Assembly (NCBI GenBank): GCA_028874995.1
Contig: JAPPGM010000161.1
Span: 17,264 to 81,263 of the forward strand
Reading direction: 5' to 3'
Origin: Gemmatimonadota bacterium
GTDB lineage: Bacteria; Gemmatimonadota; Gemmatimonadetes; Longimicrobiales; Gaopeijiaceae
DNA length: 64,000 nt
Every line of letters begins with the position of its first letter. Positions within the stretch are counted from its first letter, which is position 1. This document shows, in pieces, positions 44,270 to 53,922 of this stretch. The position numbers and the translations under genes were made by a program. The notes beneath the pieces are model-generated. The model searched no databases, was not told where the DNA came from, and was given only the letters and a program-made list of their open reading frames with translations.

Positions 44270-46351
44270 TCATCCTACAACGGCCGACTCTTCTTTGATC
44301 CTACTCCGTGACAGCCGGTTGGCCAACACGGTCTCCGAAACCATCAGCAGAAACACCGCCGCCAGCAGGTAGCGCCAGAACGACTGGCGCCGCTCGAAGT
44401 CCGCCGCCTGTATCTCGACGGTCCCGGCATCCGCCACCGCCGAATCCCCCGCCGTCGGCTCCCCCCCCACCGCCCCCACGAACTCCTCGACGTCCAGCCT
44501 GGCCAGGTCCGACTCGGTCACATCGACGTTGGCCGCCACCGCCATGGGATGCTCGGGCCGGTCTCCCGGCGGCCGGATCTCCCAGATCCCCCGGCTCGCC
44601 AGCCGCAACAGGGAATTCGAGGGGTCCAGTGCCACCGAGCCGCCCCCCGGCTCCATTGCCACCGCGCCAATGGGGATCTCGAGGGTGGTGCCCGCTTCGG
44701 CCAGTGCGGAGAGGTTGACCGTCGAGCCCGCGAGGTGCCACGGCTGGGCCTCGCCGCGCCCCCCCAGGAACCTGGTCACGCGATGCACGAACGGCAGGTA
44801 CACGGGCTGCAGCGCCAGGTTGTTCCAGAAGCGGTCCAGCCCGGACGCCCACACGAGGATCCGTCCCTTCCCGCGCCTGCCCTCCACCAGCGCCGGCGTG
44901 CCGTCGTCGAACTGCGCGGTCACGCGGCCGTCGGTGACATCGAGGCGGCGGGTGCGGTAGAAGCTGGCCTGGGAGAAGTCGCCGGAGCGCGGGCCCATGA
45001 AGGCTTCGAAGACCGCGTGGTCGTAGTCGACGAATCCGAGGCGGCGCTCCTCCGCTCCCTCTGTGACCGGACCGACGGTGGCGGGAAGAAACTCGGCGTG
45101 GACCGAGGGAACCGTGCTCCGCTGGCCGAGCGCCAGGAGGAGTCCGCCACCGTCCTCGACGAAGGCGCGCAACCGGTCGCCCGCGCCCCCGCCGGGGAAG
45201 GGGGCGGCGTTGAGAACGACCACGTCCGCCCCGGCCAGTTGGCTTTCGCTGGGGGCTCCGCGAACCAGCACCGTGCCGAACCCCGCGCCCTCGGCGATCC
45301 CGAGCGCCCCGCGCAGATACAGGTTGGAATTCCCTTGTCCGAGCGGGTCCACGATCAGGACGGAGAGGTTGCCACCGGGCGAAGCCACGAAGTGCAGCGT
45401 GTTGTCCTCGCCGAGTCCGTTGCCGGGCGCCTCCGCGACGCGCACCTCGCCGCGGGTGAAGGGGTGGGTCAGTGTGAAGGGGTCGAAGGTGACCGGGATG
45501 GCTCCGCCGGGGGGCGCGGTGACGGTGGCCGTGCCGATGTCGGTGTCGTCGATGGCCAGGGTGACTTCGGTGGTGGACACGGCGTCGCCGGTGTTGATGA
45601 GGCGTGCGGAAACGGTGACCCGCTCGCGGTTTCCGGCGGACTGGCGGTCCAGTTCCAGGTCGGTCAGGGCGAGGTTGGCGGCGCCCTCCTCACCCATCAC
45701 CACCGTCTCCATCGTCACCTCGGCGGGGAGCGTCGCGTCGGGGTCGGGACGCCATCCGGTGCGCTGGAAGTCGCTGATGAGGACGACGCGTTGGCGGGGC
45801 AGCTCGGAGGCCGCGAGCGTGGACCGGGCCAGCTTGATGGCCGGCCCGATGCGCGTGGCCAGCGATCCCGTGCGAAGCGTGTCCAGGGTGGCCGCGAAGC
45901 GCGCCGGGTCGTTGATCGAGCGGTGGACCAGGTGGGGCGTCTCGGAAAAGGTGACGAGCGAGGCGCGGTCCTGTGGCCTGAGCGCCGTGGCGACGCCCCT
46001 TGCGTGGTCGACGGCCCGTGCCCAGTTGTCGCCCAGGTCCATCGAGTAGGAGCGGTCGAGCAGGATGACCACCTCCTCCGGCCCGGGTCCCCCCACCGAA
46101 GCGAGCGCCCCGCCGCGCACGAACGGCCGTGCGAAAGCCGCGACGAGAAGCCCGAGCGCAGCCAGCCTCATCACCAGCAGCACCCAGTGGCGGATGCGCC
46201 GCCTCGACGTCTCCTCGAAGGGGATCCGCTTCAGGAACATCAGCGACGGGAAGCCGAGCGGCTTCCCCTTCTCCTGGCGGGTGAGATGGATCAGGACCGG
46301 GACGGCCAGACCCGCCAGGGCGACCAGGAAGATGGGGGTCAGGAAGCCCAC
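44270..46351 (-). CDS. BatA-type VWA-domain membrane protein
   Basis: 693 residues. The N-terminal BatA segment 'FLTPIFLVALAGLAVPVLIH' with a second membrane helix near 58-75 precedes a von Willebrand A domain whose metal site is intact at Asp99-x-Ser101-x-Ser103 ('LLDRSYSMD'), with 'VVLISDFQRTGW' further on. A middle region resembles a glutamine-amidotransferase-like fold ('LSVLIVDPLGQGN', 'VVVLNAAPFPGGG', 'GGGLLLALG'). A last membrane helix 'YLLAAVFLLMVSETVLA' lies near 670. VWA proteins of this kind work with MoxR AAA+ ATPases. 65 bp before the DUF4175 gene. Confidence 0.85.
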   Translation of the reverse strand: MGFLTPIFLVALAGLAVPVLIHLTRQEKGKPLGFPSLMFLKRIPFEETSRRRIRHWVLLVMRLAALGLLVAAFARPFVRGGALASVGGPGPEEVVILLDRSYSMDLGDNWARAVDHARGVATALRPQDRASLVTFSETPHLVHRSINDPARFAATLDTLRTGSLATRIGPAIKLARSTLAASELPRQRVVLISDFQRTGWRPDPDATLPAEVTMETVVMGEEGAANLALTDLELDRQSAGNRERVTVSARLINTGDAVSTTEVTLAIDDTDIGTATVTAPPGGAIPVTFDPFTLTHPFTRGEVRVAEAPGNGLGEDNTLHFVASPGGNLSVLIVDPLGQGNSNLYLRGALGIAEGAGFGTVLVRGAPSESQLAGADVVVLNAAPFPGGGAGDRLRAFVEDGGGLLLALGQRSTVPSVHAEFLPATVGPVTEGAEERRLGFVDYDHAVFEAFMGPRSGDFSQASFYRTRRLDVTDGRVTAQFDDGTPALVEGRRGKGRILVWASGLDRFWNNLALQPVYLPFVHRVTRFLGGRGEAQPWHLAGSTVNLSALAEAGTTLEIPIGAVAMEPGGGSVALDPSNSLLRLASRGIWEIRPPGDRPEHPMAVAANVDVTESDLARLDVEEFVGAVGGEPTAGDSAVADAGTVEIQAADFERRQSFWRYLLAAVFLLMVSETVLANRLSRSRIKEESAVVG

Positions 46352-46424
46352 GAGGTTCAGGCGGCGGGCCGAAGGACGGGCCCGCCTGCCACACGCCGAT
46401 GTCCGCCCACGCCCGAACCCACCC

Positions 46425-47336
46425 TCACCGCTTGCTCCTCACCATCTTCTGGCGGAAGACCAGGTACGCGTAGAGGGCTTCGTCCAGCGGCTCGGCGGTG
46501 TTGAGGAGGACGTAGTCGACGCCGTGCCTGCCGAAGCGCTTGCCCAGGATGTCGATGTGCGCGCGGATCTGCTCCTGGTAGGCGTCGGCGTACTTCTCCG
46601 GCTTCACCGGCAGGATGGCCCGCGTCTCCAGGTCCTGGAAGTTGGTGGCCTGGGTGAAGGGGAAGTCGATCTCGGCGGGGTCGAGGATGTGGAACGCCAC
46701 CACGTCGTGTCCCTGCGCGCGGAAGAAGCCGAGCCGTTCCGCGATCTCGTCGGGATCGTGGTAGAAGTCCGAGACGAAGGCCATGATTCCGCGGCGGAGA
46801 AAGGTGTTGGCCACGCGCGCCACCGGCCGTTCCCAATCCCCCGCGCGATCGGCCTTCACCCGCGCCACCGCGTGGAGCACCTTGTCGAGGTGGGCCGCCG
46901 AGGGCCGCACGTGCTCGACCACGTCGCTGTCGAAGGCATAGAGCCCCACCCGGTCCTTCTGTCCCGCCGAGAACCATGCAAGGCACGCGGTCAGGAAGCG
47001 CCCGTAGTCCAGCTTGGTGATCTCTCCGGACCCGTACCCCATCGAAGCCGAGGTGTCGAGCAGAAACGCCACGTCCGCGTTCGTCTCCGCCTCGAACTGC
47101 TTGATGTAGAAGCGGTCGGTTCGGGCGTAGAGGCGCCAGTCGATCCGGCGGATGTCGTCGCCGGGCATGTACGGGCGGTGCTCGGCGAAGTCCATGCTCA
47201 CCCCCAGGTAGGGCGAGCGGTGGATGCCCTGCATGAAGCCCTCGACCACTGTGCGGGCGAGCAGCTGCAGGTTGTCGATCCTGGCCAGGATGTTTGGGTC
47301 GAGGAACGACGTGCGCGACGCTGTGGGGGCGGCCAT
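46425..47336 (-). CDS. DUF58 domain protein
   Basis: 303 residues, no membrane helix. The DUF58 signature 'EHRPYMPGDDIRRIDWRLYA' is at residues 52-71, and a VWA-like metal site Asp94-x-Ser96-x-Ser98 ('LLDTSASMG') follows. Later 'ANTFLRRGIMAFVSDFYHD' and 'DVVAFHILDPAEIDFPF' are usual for the family. DUF58 proteins sit between MoxR and Bat proteins and are thought to be the soluble adaptor of the ATPase. 16 bp after the moxR stop, same transcript. Confidence 0.9.
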   Translation of the reverse strand: MAAPTASRTSFLDPNILARIDNLQLLARTVVEGFMQGIHRSPYLGVSMDFAEHRPYMPGDDIRRIDWRLYARTDRFYIKQFEAETNADVAFLLDTSASMGYGSGEITKLDYGRFLTACLAWFSAGQKDRVGLYAFDSDVVEHVRPSAAHLDKVLHAVARVKADRAGDWERPVARVANTFLRRGIMAFVSDFYHDPDEIAERLGFFRAQGHDVVAFHILDPAEIDFPFTQATNFQDLETRAILPVKPEKYADAYQEQIRAHIDILGKRFGRHGVDYVLLNTAEPLDEALYAYLVFRQKMVRSKR

Positions 47337-47352
47337 GGGTGCCCGGCGGCTG

Positions 47353-48387
<1,035 letters not shown>

Positions 48388-48694
48388 GGGGTTACCTCTG
48401 GGGGTCTTCGGTTGGGGGGCTTCGGTCGTAGTGCGGGTTCGGTAGGGCTGGCAGCCGGTGCGTGGACGGCGGAGCCGCCAAGGAGTCTGCGTATAGTGAC
48501 CGAAAGCTAATCGGTCGGCCATTAAGCAGACAGCCAAACGGGCGAGTTCGTTGCCCGGGGGGGTTCAGGAGGGCGGGGACCGGGATCCAGACCTCGGGGA
48601 CCGGATGCGCGGATGGTGGTGGGAGACAGGTGGGGCAGGAGGCCAGCCGGAGGATGGTAACCTCCGCGGATTGATCACCCTACCGGAGTGGCAG
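48388..48694. other. 307 bp intergenic region upstream of moxR and higB
   Basis: Divergent region. No coding frame stands out. It must hold the moxR promoter on the minus strand, but no well-spaced -35/-10 pair was recognised; a TATACG near 48485 is the best -10-like match. Confidence 0.4.
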
Positions 48695-48723
48695 TTGACC
48701 CGACCGCTGGATTCGATTATTGT
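48695..48723 (+). promoter_or_regulatory. sigma-70-type promoter of the HigB/HigA-ImmA module
   Basis: TTGACC (48695-48700) and TATTGT (48718-48723) are 17 bp apart. Just downstream, GTTTCC and GGGAAC half-sites (48722-48738) form a near-palindrome, and a related 'ATTCC' element follows near 48755; these may be the antitoxin's operator. The local sequence is clearly richer in A and T than its surroundings. Confidence 0.6.
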
Positions 48724-48787
48724 TTCCAAAATGGGAACATATTAGTACGGTACATTCCAATGTCAGGATACTACAAGCAAAGAATCG

Positions 48788-49081
48788 ATGCGGATCGTCG
48801 CCAAGAAGACGCTCTTGGACTGCGCACATCGCCATGCCGATGCCCGATCTGCGTTTCTCGATTGGCTGGCCAGCGTCGAACGGGCCGAATGGAGCAGCCC
48901 CGCCGATGTTCAATCGGGCCGCTGGAATCCCAGCACCCTACCGGGCAACCGAGCAGTCTTCAGAATCCGAGGGAACCGCTACCGAATCATCACGGAGATC
49001 GACTACAGGAATCAGGTGGTCTTGATCCGATTCGCCGGCACCCACAGCCAATACGACAAGGTTGACGCGGAGACAATCTAG
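48788..49081 (+). CDS. higB: HigB-type mRNA interferase toxin
   Basis: 97 residues. Reads as a complete HigB of the RelE superfamily: 'MRIVAKKTLLDCAHRHADAR', 'WSSPADVQSGRWNPSTLPGN', 'VFRIRGNRYRIITEIDYRNQ', 'VVLIRFAGTHSQYDKVDAET'. The basic core (Arg/Lys around 'RGNRYRI') and the 'THxxYDKxD' tail are family landmarks. HigB cuts mRNA on the ribosome and is neutralised by HigA. The ribosome site is weak, so start choice rests on family alignment. The antitoxin ATG is 1 bp after its stop. Confidence 0.88.
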   Translation: MRIVAKKTLLDCAHRHADARSAFLDWLASVERAEWSSPADVQSGRWNPSTLPGNRAVFRIRGNRYRIITEIDYRNQVVLIRFAGTHSQYDKVDAETI

Positions 49082-49082
49082 A

Positions 49083-50321
49083 ATGCCACAGCTGAAGCCG
49101 ATTCGCTCGGAGAGCGCGTACGAGCAAGCGCTGTCCCGCATCAGGAAGCTCATGGGGGCCGATCCCTCGAGCCCGGAGGGGAGGGAGCTGGATCTCCTCA
49201 CGGACCTCGTCGATCTGTACGAACGAAGACACTATTCGCTGGGCGAGTTGGACCCGGTCGACGCCATTGAACTCCGCATGGAAGAACAAGGCCTGTCTCC
49301 ACACGACCTGGTTTCCTGCATCGGGAGTCCCTCCAGAGTATCGGATGTGTTGGCACGTAAGCGCTCGCTCACCCTGCCAATGGCCCGAGCCTTGAACAGG
49401 CATCTGGGCATCCCCGCCGACGTCTTGCTTCGGGAACCGAAACCTCCGAAAACGTTTGACGACGACCACTGGCGCCGCTTTCCGCTGCGAGCGATGGCCA
49501 ACCGGGGGTGGATTCCGAAAGTTCCGGGCTTGTCCCACCACGCCAAGGAGATCATGGAGAAGTTGCTGGACCGTGCCGGTACGAGTCCTGACAGCGCTGC
49601 GATGTTCAGGCAGACGGGTCTCCGTGCGAACGCGAAAGCCGACTGGCATGCGCTTCAGGCCTGGTGCTGGCAGGCCATGGCGCTTGCGAACCGAGATCAC
49701 CCGGTGGCTGACTACGCTCCCGGCACAGTCACGTTGAAGATGCTGCGTCACGTCGCAAAGTTGAGCAGGCGTCGGGACGGTCCCCGTCGGGCCGATGACT
49801 TTCTGGCAAGCCTCGGGATCCCGTTCGTCACGCTCTCCCACCTGCCTCGCACCTATCTTGACGGCGCGGCGCTTCAGCTTGTCGACGGACGTCCGGTCAT
49901 CGCGCTGACCCTCCGGCACGACCGCGTAGACAACTTCTGGTTCTGTCTGTTGCACGAGCTGGCTCACGTTGGGCGCCACATGGACTACGACAATCCCAGG
50001 ACATTTCTGGATGACCTGTCGCTGCGCCGTGCGGAGCCTTCCGGAGAAGATCCACGGGAAGCGGAAGCGGATGAATGGGCCGAGGAGGCGCTGATACCCC
50101 AGGAGGCGTGGGAGGCAAGCAGTGTCCGAAGTCACCCGACGGCGATGAACGTGCTGCATTTCGCGGACGAAATCGGTGTTCATCCCGCAGTTGTGGCCGG
50201 TAGGATTCGATTTGAGCGCAACAATCTCCGTTTGCTGTCGCAGTTCGTCGGGAGCGGCGAGGTGAGGCGGCAGTTTGCCGACTTCCAGTCTATCGGTTCA
50301 TCGCATAGATCACATAGTTGA
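49083..50321 (+). CDS. HigA-type antitoxin fused to ImmA/IrrE-like peptidase
   Basis: 412 residues from the ATG at 49083, right after higB. Residues 1-55: helical HigA-like N-terminus ('ESAYEQALSRIRKLMGADPS'). Residues 55-115: XRE helix-turn-helix ('RMEEQGLSPHDLVSCIGSPS', 'MARALNRHLGIPADVLL'). Residues about 130-400: an ImmA/IrrE-type domain with 'FCLLHELAHVGRH' (HExxH, 291-295) and 'REAEADEWAEEALIPQEAW' (third zinc ligand Glu). ImmA/IrrE enzymes cut XRE repressors, so here repressor and protease lie on one chain. Last 32 bp overlap the converging DUF4159 stop. Whether the peptidase is active is unknown. Confidence 0.85.
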   Translation: MPQLKPIRSESAYEQALSRIRKLMGADPSSPEGRELDLLTDLVDLYERRHYSLGELDPVDAIELRMEEQGLSPHDLVSCIGSPSRVSDVLARKRSLTLPMARALNRHLGIPADVLLREPKPPKTFDDDHWRRFPLRAMANRGWIPKVPGLSHHAKEIMEKLLDRAGTSPDSAAMFRQTGLRANAKADWHALQAWCWQAMALANRDHPVADYAPGTVTLKMLRHVAKLSRRRDGPRRADDFLASLGIPFVTLSHLPRTYLDGAALQLVDGRPVIALTLRHDRVDNFWFCLLHELAHVGRHMDYDNPRTFLDDLSLRRAEPSGEDPREAEADEWAEEALIPQEAWEASSVRSHPTAMNVLHFADEIGVHPAVVAGRIRFERNNLRLLSQFVGSGEVRRQFADFQSIGSSHRSHS

Positions 50322-51102
50322 CACCGAACTTGTAGGCTTCGTTAGACAGGTCGATGGGATAGTAGCCCATGTCCGAGTACTCCCAGTAGTCGCCGATGTC
50401 GTTGTTGAAGTTGGCGATGACCATCAAACGCCGCTCGGGATCGTTGTTCTCGTGGAGCCCGAGGAAGATCGGAGTGTACTGCTGGAAGGTCGGCGGGGGC
50501 AGGTCCAGGGTCTCGATCTGAAAGAAGGAGTTGAAGATGGGCTCCTCCAGCTCGAGGATGCGGAAGCTGTGGCCGGGGAGGACGACGTTGAAGATGGCCT
50601 CCACGTTCGCCCATTCGCGGTTGCTGCGGAAGTCGTCGAGGATCAGGAATCCGCCCTTCTGAAGGTAGGAGGCGATGTTGTCCAGCTCGGCCTGGGTGGG
50701 TGCCCATCCGCCCGGCTCCGACACGTACGCGATCGGGTAGCTGTGCAGCTCGGGATCGTCGGCGTCGATCACGTTGGTGCCTTCGATGTTGGGGCCCAGC
50801 AGCGTCACCTCGTCGAGGATCTTGATGAAGTTCTCGTCGGCGTAGGGATAGTCGTGGGCCCACCCGGGGTTGCGGCCGCGTCCGAAGCCGCCACTGAAGT
50901 CCCGCCGCCCCGCGTTGAAGCGAACCCGCACGAACGTGAAGGTTCCGTCATAGGGGACGGTGGGGAGCTGCCGGGCGGTTGCATGGGGGATGGTTGCCAC
51001 CGGCTCGACAGCGATTGACCCCGCACGGGCGACGGCGAGCGCCGCCACTCCCGCGGCAAGCGTGCCGAGGCCGGCGAGCAGGGTGACTCTCGGCGCCCTC
51101 AT
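50290..51102 (-). CDS. DUF4159 domain exported protein
   Basis: 270 residues; signal 'LAGLGTLAAGVAALAVARAG'. DUF4159 landmarks: 'TFTFVRVRFNAG', 'WAHDYPYADENFIKILDEVT', 'IAYVSEPGGWAPTQAELDNI', 'YLQKGGFLILDDFR' and 'DRNNDPERRLM'-like 'ENNDPERRLMVIANFNNDIG'. The fold is flavodoxin/amidotransferase-like. It usually travels with MoxR-Bat genes. The start overlaps the TPR-peptidase stop (ATGA); the 3' end overlaps the HigA-ImmA gene by 32 bp on the other strand. Confidence 0.87.
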   Translation of the reverse strand: MRAPRVTLLAGLGTLAAGVAALAVARAGSIAVEPVATIPHATARQLPTVPYDGTFTFVRVRFNAGRRDFSGGFGRGRNPGWAHDYPYADENFIKILDEVTLLGPNIEGTNVIDADDPELHSYPIAYVSEPGGWAPTQAELDNIASYLQKGGFLILDDFRSNREWANVEAIFNVVLPGHSFRILELEEPIFNSFFQIETLDLPPPTFQQYTPIFLGLHENNDPERRLMVIANFNNDIGDYWEYSDMGYYPIDLSNEAYKFGVNYVIYAMNR

Positions 51103-53792
51103 CGCCGCGGCCCTCCGCGCCGCAACTCCAGCAGCAGGTCGAGGGCGTCCTCGTAGTTCGGGGCGATCTCCAGCGCCGCGAGGACCGCGCTGCGGGCGGC
51201 CGCGCGATCGCCCTTGAGGTGAAGCAGGCGGGCGATCCGGTAGTGTGCCACCGCCCGGTCGACCGGACGCAGGGCGATGACCGCGCGCCGTTCCGCGATC
51301 GCGCCGTCGAGGTCGCCCACTTCCTCCATGAGCGCGGCCAGGTGCTCGTGATCGGTGATCTCGTAGGGGTGGATGTACGCAAGGTGGCGCAGGACCTCGG
51401 CGGCCCCCGCCCCGTCCCCTCCGCCGCGGAGCAGCCCTGCCAGCGCGACCCGCGCGTCGTAGTGACTCTCGTTGAGCGCGACGATGGCACGGTAGTGCGC
51501 GACGGCCGCCGCCGTGTCGGCTTCCTCTTCGCGAATGCGGCCCAGGAACCAGTGCGCGCCGTCCGGGCCGCCGTACTGGGGGAAGAGCTCGAGCGCGGCC
51601 TCGAAATGCTCCGCGGCCTCGGCGCCGCGACCGTCCCGGAACAGGGCCTGCCCCAGGGCCATGCGGGGCGCGAAACGGCCGGGGTCCCGCGCGACCGCGG
51701 CCTCCAGCGTGGCGATGTCGGGGATGAGATCGGGCAGTGTGATCGCCCCCGTCGCCTCCGCCGCCTCCACCGGCTCCCCACCCACCGACGCGATCGCCGC
51801 CGCGAACCGCTCCTCAAGGAACTCCTCGAAATCCCTGTCGAAGTCCTCCAGATCGACCCCCAGCGCCCGCTCGAAAGCCTCCTCGTTCGTGGCGCCGTCA
51901 CGATACGCATGCAGCATCTCCACGATGGCCGGGAACCCATGCCGCTCCTCGATCACCTCGAAGACGAGCGACGACTGGTAGTAGCTGTCACGTACCTCGC
52001 CCGGATGGCGCGGGCTGGAAAACCCCCTGTCCAGTTCGCTGACCGGCCGCAGTTCGCCCGCCGCCAGCGACGAGACGAAGCTCATCCCCGCCTGGTGGCC
52101 CCAACCCGGATCCGCGATGCGCTGTTCATGCACCGCCAGCCCCTCGGAGAACCACCGCGGCACCTCGCTGTTGGAAACGCCGATGTGGAAGGTGTGCGCG
52201 ATCTCGTGCCAGAGGGTCGAGGCCCAGTTGAATGCGCCCGGGTCGCGCGCCGCGGGCGAATCCATGGCCAGGGCGGGCCCGAAGCTGACTCCCAGCGCCC
52301 CGATCCCCACCAGGCCCACCGTGCGCACCGAGAAATCGGCGTGGCTCGGGTAGACCTCGACGCGGATGAGCTCGTCCGGAGCGTAGCCGTACCGGGCCGA
52401 CATTTCGCGCCAGGCTCGCTCGGCAAGCGACTCCATGTACGGGCCCAGCAGGTCGGCCTCCTCCTTGTGAAGCACGAAGCGGAAGTGAGGCGTCTCGACG
52501 GTGCGGTAGTCCACGAAGGTGTCCAGCAGGTCGAGGGTGTTCTTGAACCAGAGGTTGAAGGGATCGCCCGCAAACGCCTTCTCCAGGTTTTCCCGGCCCT
52601 CCACGACCCGGCCGAGACGAACCTGGTTGAGCCCCATGAGACCCCAACCGGTCCAGCTGTCGGGGTCTACTTCGGTGGCCTCGCGGGCGAAGGCGAGGGC
52701 GTCCTCGTATTTGCGGTGATCGGCGTGCAGTTCGGCGAGGAGGTTGAGGGGTGTGGTGGGGAAGGCGGTGAGGGAACGGACCGTCTCCATGACGGTGCGG
52801 AAGCCCCGGTCGTCGCCGGAGAGGTGGAGGATGGCCGCCTTCGTGCCGAGGGCCTCCAGGTCTGCGGGGTTCGCCTCGAGTGCGCGCTCGGTTTCCTCCA
52901 GCGCCTGGATTCGGTCGCCCTCCAGGAGCCGTAGTCGCGACAGCAGCGTCCGGGCGGGCACCAGGTTGGGGTTGGTGGCGAGGGCCGCCCCGATCGCGCC
53001 GGGCACGTCGCCGCCGCCTTCCAGACGGGCGACCCGCGCAATCCCGAGCAGCGCATCCGGGTGGTTGGGGTTCTCGGCGAGGATGTACTGGAAGGCTTCA
53101 GCCGCCTGCCGCGCGTCGTAGCGTTCCAGAAAGAGTTCGCCGGTGGCGAGCTGTGGGGCGTGGTCGAGGGGGCCGGCCGCGACGGCCTCGTCAAGTGCCT
53201 GCAGCGCGTCGTGCGCGTACTCGTAGTTCCAGCGTGACAGGTAGTGGAGGGCGCGTCCGACTGCCGTGAGTTCAGCTGGTGAGAAATCGCTCCCGTTGTT
53301 GTAGTAGTCGATGAAGCCTTCAAAGAGGGCGCGGGCGGCTTGGCGGTCGCCGTGGCGGTACTCGAGGATGCCGAGTTCGACGCGGGCGCGGGCTCCGGCG
53401 GCGCCGGGTTCGCGAGCGCCCGTTTCCAGTGCCGCGCGCGCGTCGGCGATCCGCCCCACCTCCATGAGCGCGGCCCCCAATAGGGCCCGTGCTCCCGCCA
53501 CCCCCCGCTCCAACCCCCGTTCGGTTGCCTCGACCGCGCCCTTGTAGTCGCCGGTTTCGCGTAGCGCGGTCACCCACCCGGAGAGCGCGGCGGCGTTGCC
53601 TTCAAGGGCCTGTGTCCGCAGGGCTCGCACAGCCTCGTCGTAGCGCCCGGCGCGCAGGGCCTCGAAGCCGGGTGCTTCCTGGGCGGCAGCGGGGACCAGC
53701 GCGGCGGCGGCGCTCGCCAGCACCAGGAGGGCGGTCAAGGCGCGCGGCCCGCACGGGCGACGGAGACTGGACGCGTTTGAACCGAAGGGCAT
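51099..53792 (-). CDS. TPR protein with gluzincin peptidase (peptidase MA-like) domain
   Basis: 897 residues from the ATG at 53792, signal 'LLVLASAAAALVPAAAQ'. About 12 helical TPR-like repeats fill residues 30-430 ('GFEALRAGRYDEAVRALRTQ'). The peptidase domain follows: 'YRTVETPHFRFVLHKEEADL', 'LWHEIAHTFHIG' near 527 (HExxH) and 'PRWFSEGLAVHEQ' with the third zinc ligand Glu, as in the peptidase MA family. More TPR units fill the C-terminus ('AVAHYRAIVALNESHYDARV'). Probably periplasmic or surface. First gene of the leftward DUF4159 pair. No Shine-Dalgarno sequence is visible. Confidence 0.83.
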   Translation of the reverse strand: MPFGSNASSLRRPCGPRALTALLVLASAAAALVPAAAQEAPGFEALRAGRYDEAVRALRTQALEGNAAALSGWVTALRETGDYKGAVEATERGLERGVAGARALLGAALMEVGRIADARAALETGAREPGAAGARARVELGILEYRHGDRQAARALFEGFIDYYNNGSDFSPAELTAVGRALHYLSRWNYEYAHDALQALDEAVAAGPLDHAPQLATGELFLERYDARQAAEAFQYILAENPNHPDALLGIARVARLEGGGDVPGAIGAALATNPNLVPARTLLSRLRLLEGDRIQALEETERALEANPADLEALGTKAAILHLSGDDRGFRTVMETVRSLTAFPTTPLNLLAELHADHRKYEDALAFAREATEVDPDSWTGWGLMGLNQVRLGRVVEGRENLEKAFAGDPFNLWFKNTLDLLDTFVDYRTVETPHFRFVLHKEEADLLGPYMESLAERAWREMSARYGYAPDELIRVEVYPSHADFSVRTVGLVGIGALGVSFGPALAMDSPAARDPGAFNWASTLWHEIAHTFHIGVSNSEVPRWFSEGLAVHEQRIADPGWGHQAGMSFVSSLAAGELRPVSELDRGFSSPRHPGEVRDSYYQSSLVFEVIEERHGFPAIVEMLHAYRDGATNEEAFERALGVDLEDFDRDFEEFLEERFAAAIASVGGEPVEAAEATGAITLPDLIPDIATLEAAVARDPGRFAPRMALGQALFRDGRGAEAAEHFEAALELFPQYGGPDGAHWFLGRIREEEADTAAAVAHYRAIVALNESHYDARVALAGLLRGGGDGAGAAEVLRHLAYIHPYEITDHEHLAALMEEVGDLDGAIAERRAVIALRPVDRAVAHYRIARLLHLKGDRAAARSAVLAALEIAPNYEDALDLLLELRRGGPRR

Positions 53793-53922
53793 CCACGAAA
53801 GGTGCACTTTGGGGGGGCGAGGCGCCACAACCACACCTTTGGCATGCCGGTCAGATGCGGGTGTCACCTCTGGCCGGGAAGGGCGGCCCCTTCTTCGGAG
53901 CGAACGAACCGGGAATCTCGTC

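Noticed and set aside
51219-52934. 571-codon plus-strand frame opposite the TPR-peptidase
   Set aside because: Shadow frame; the minus strand has signal peptide, TPRs and HExxH.
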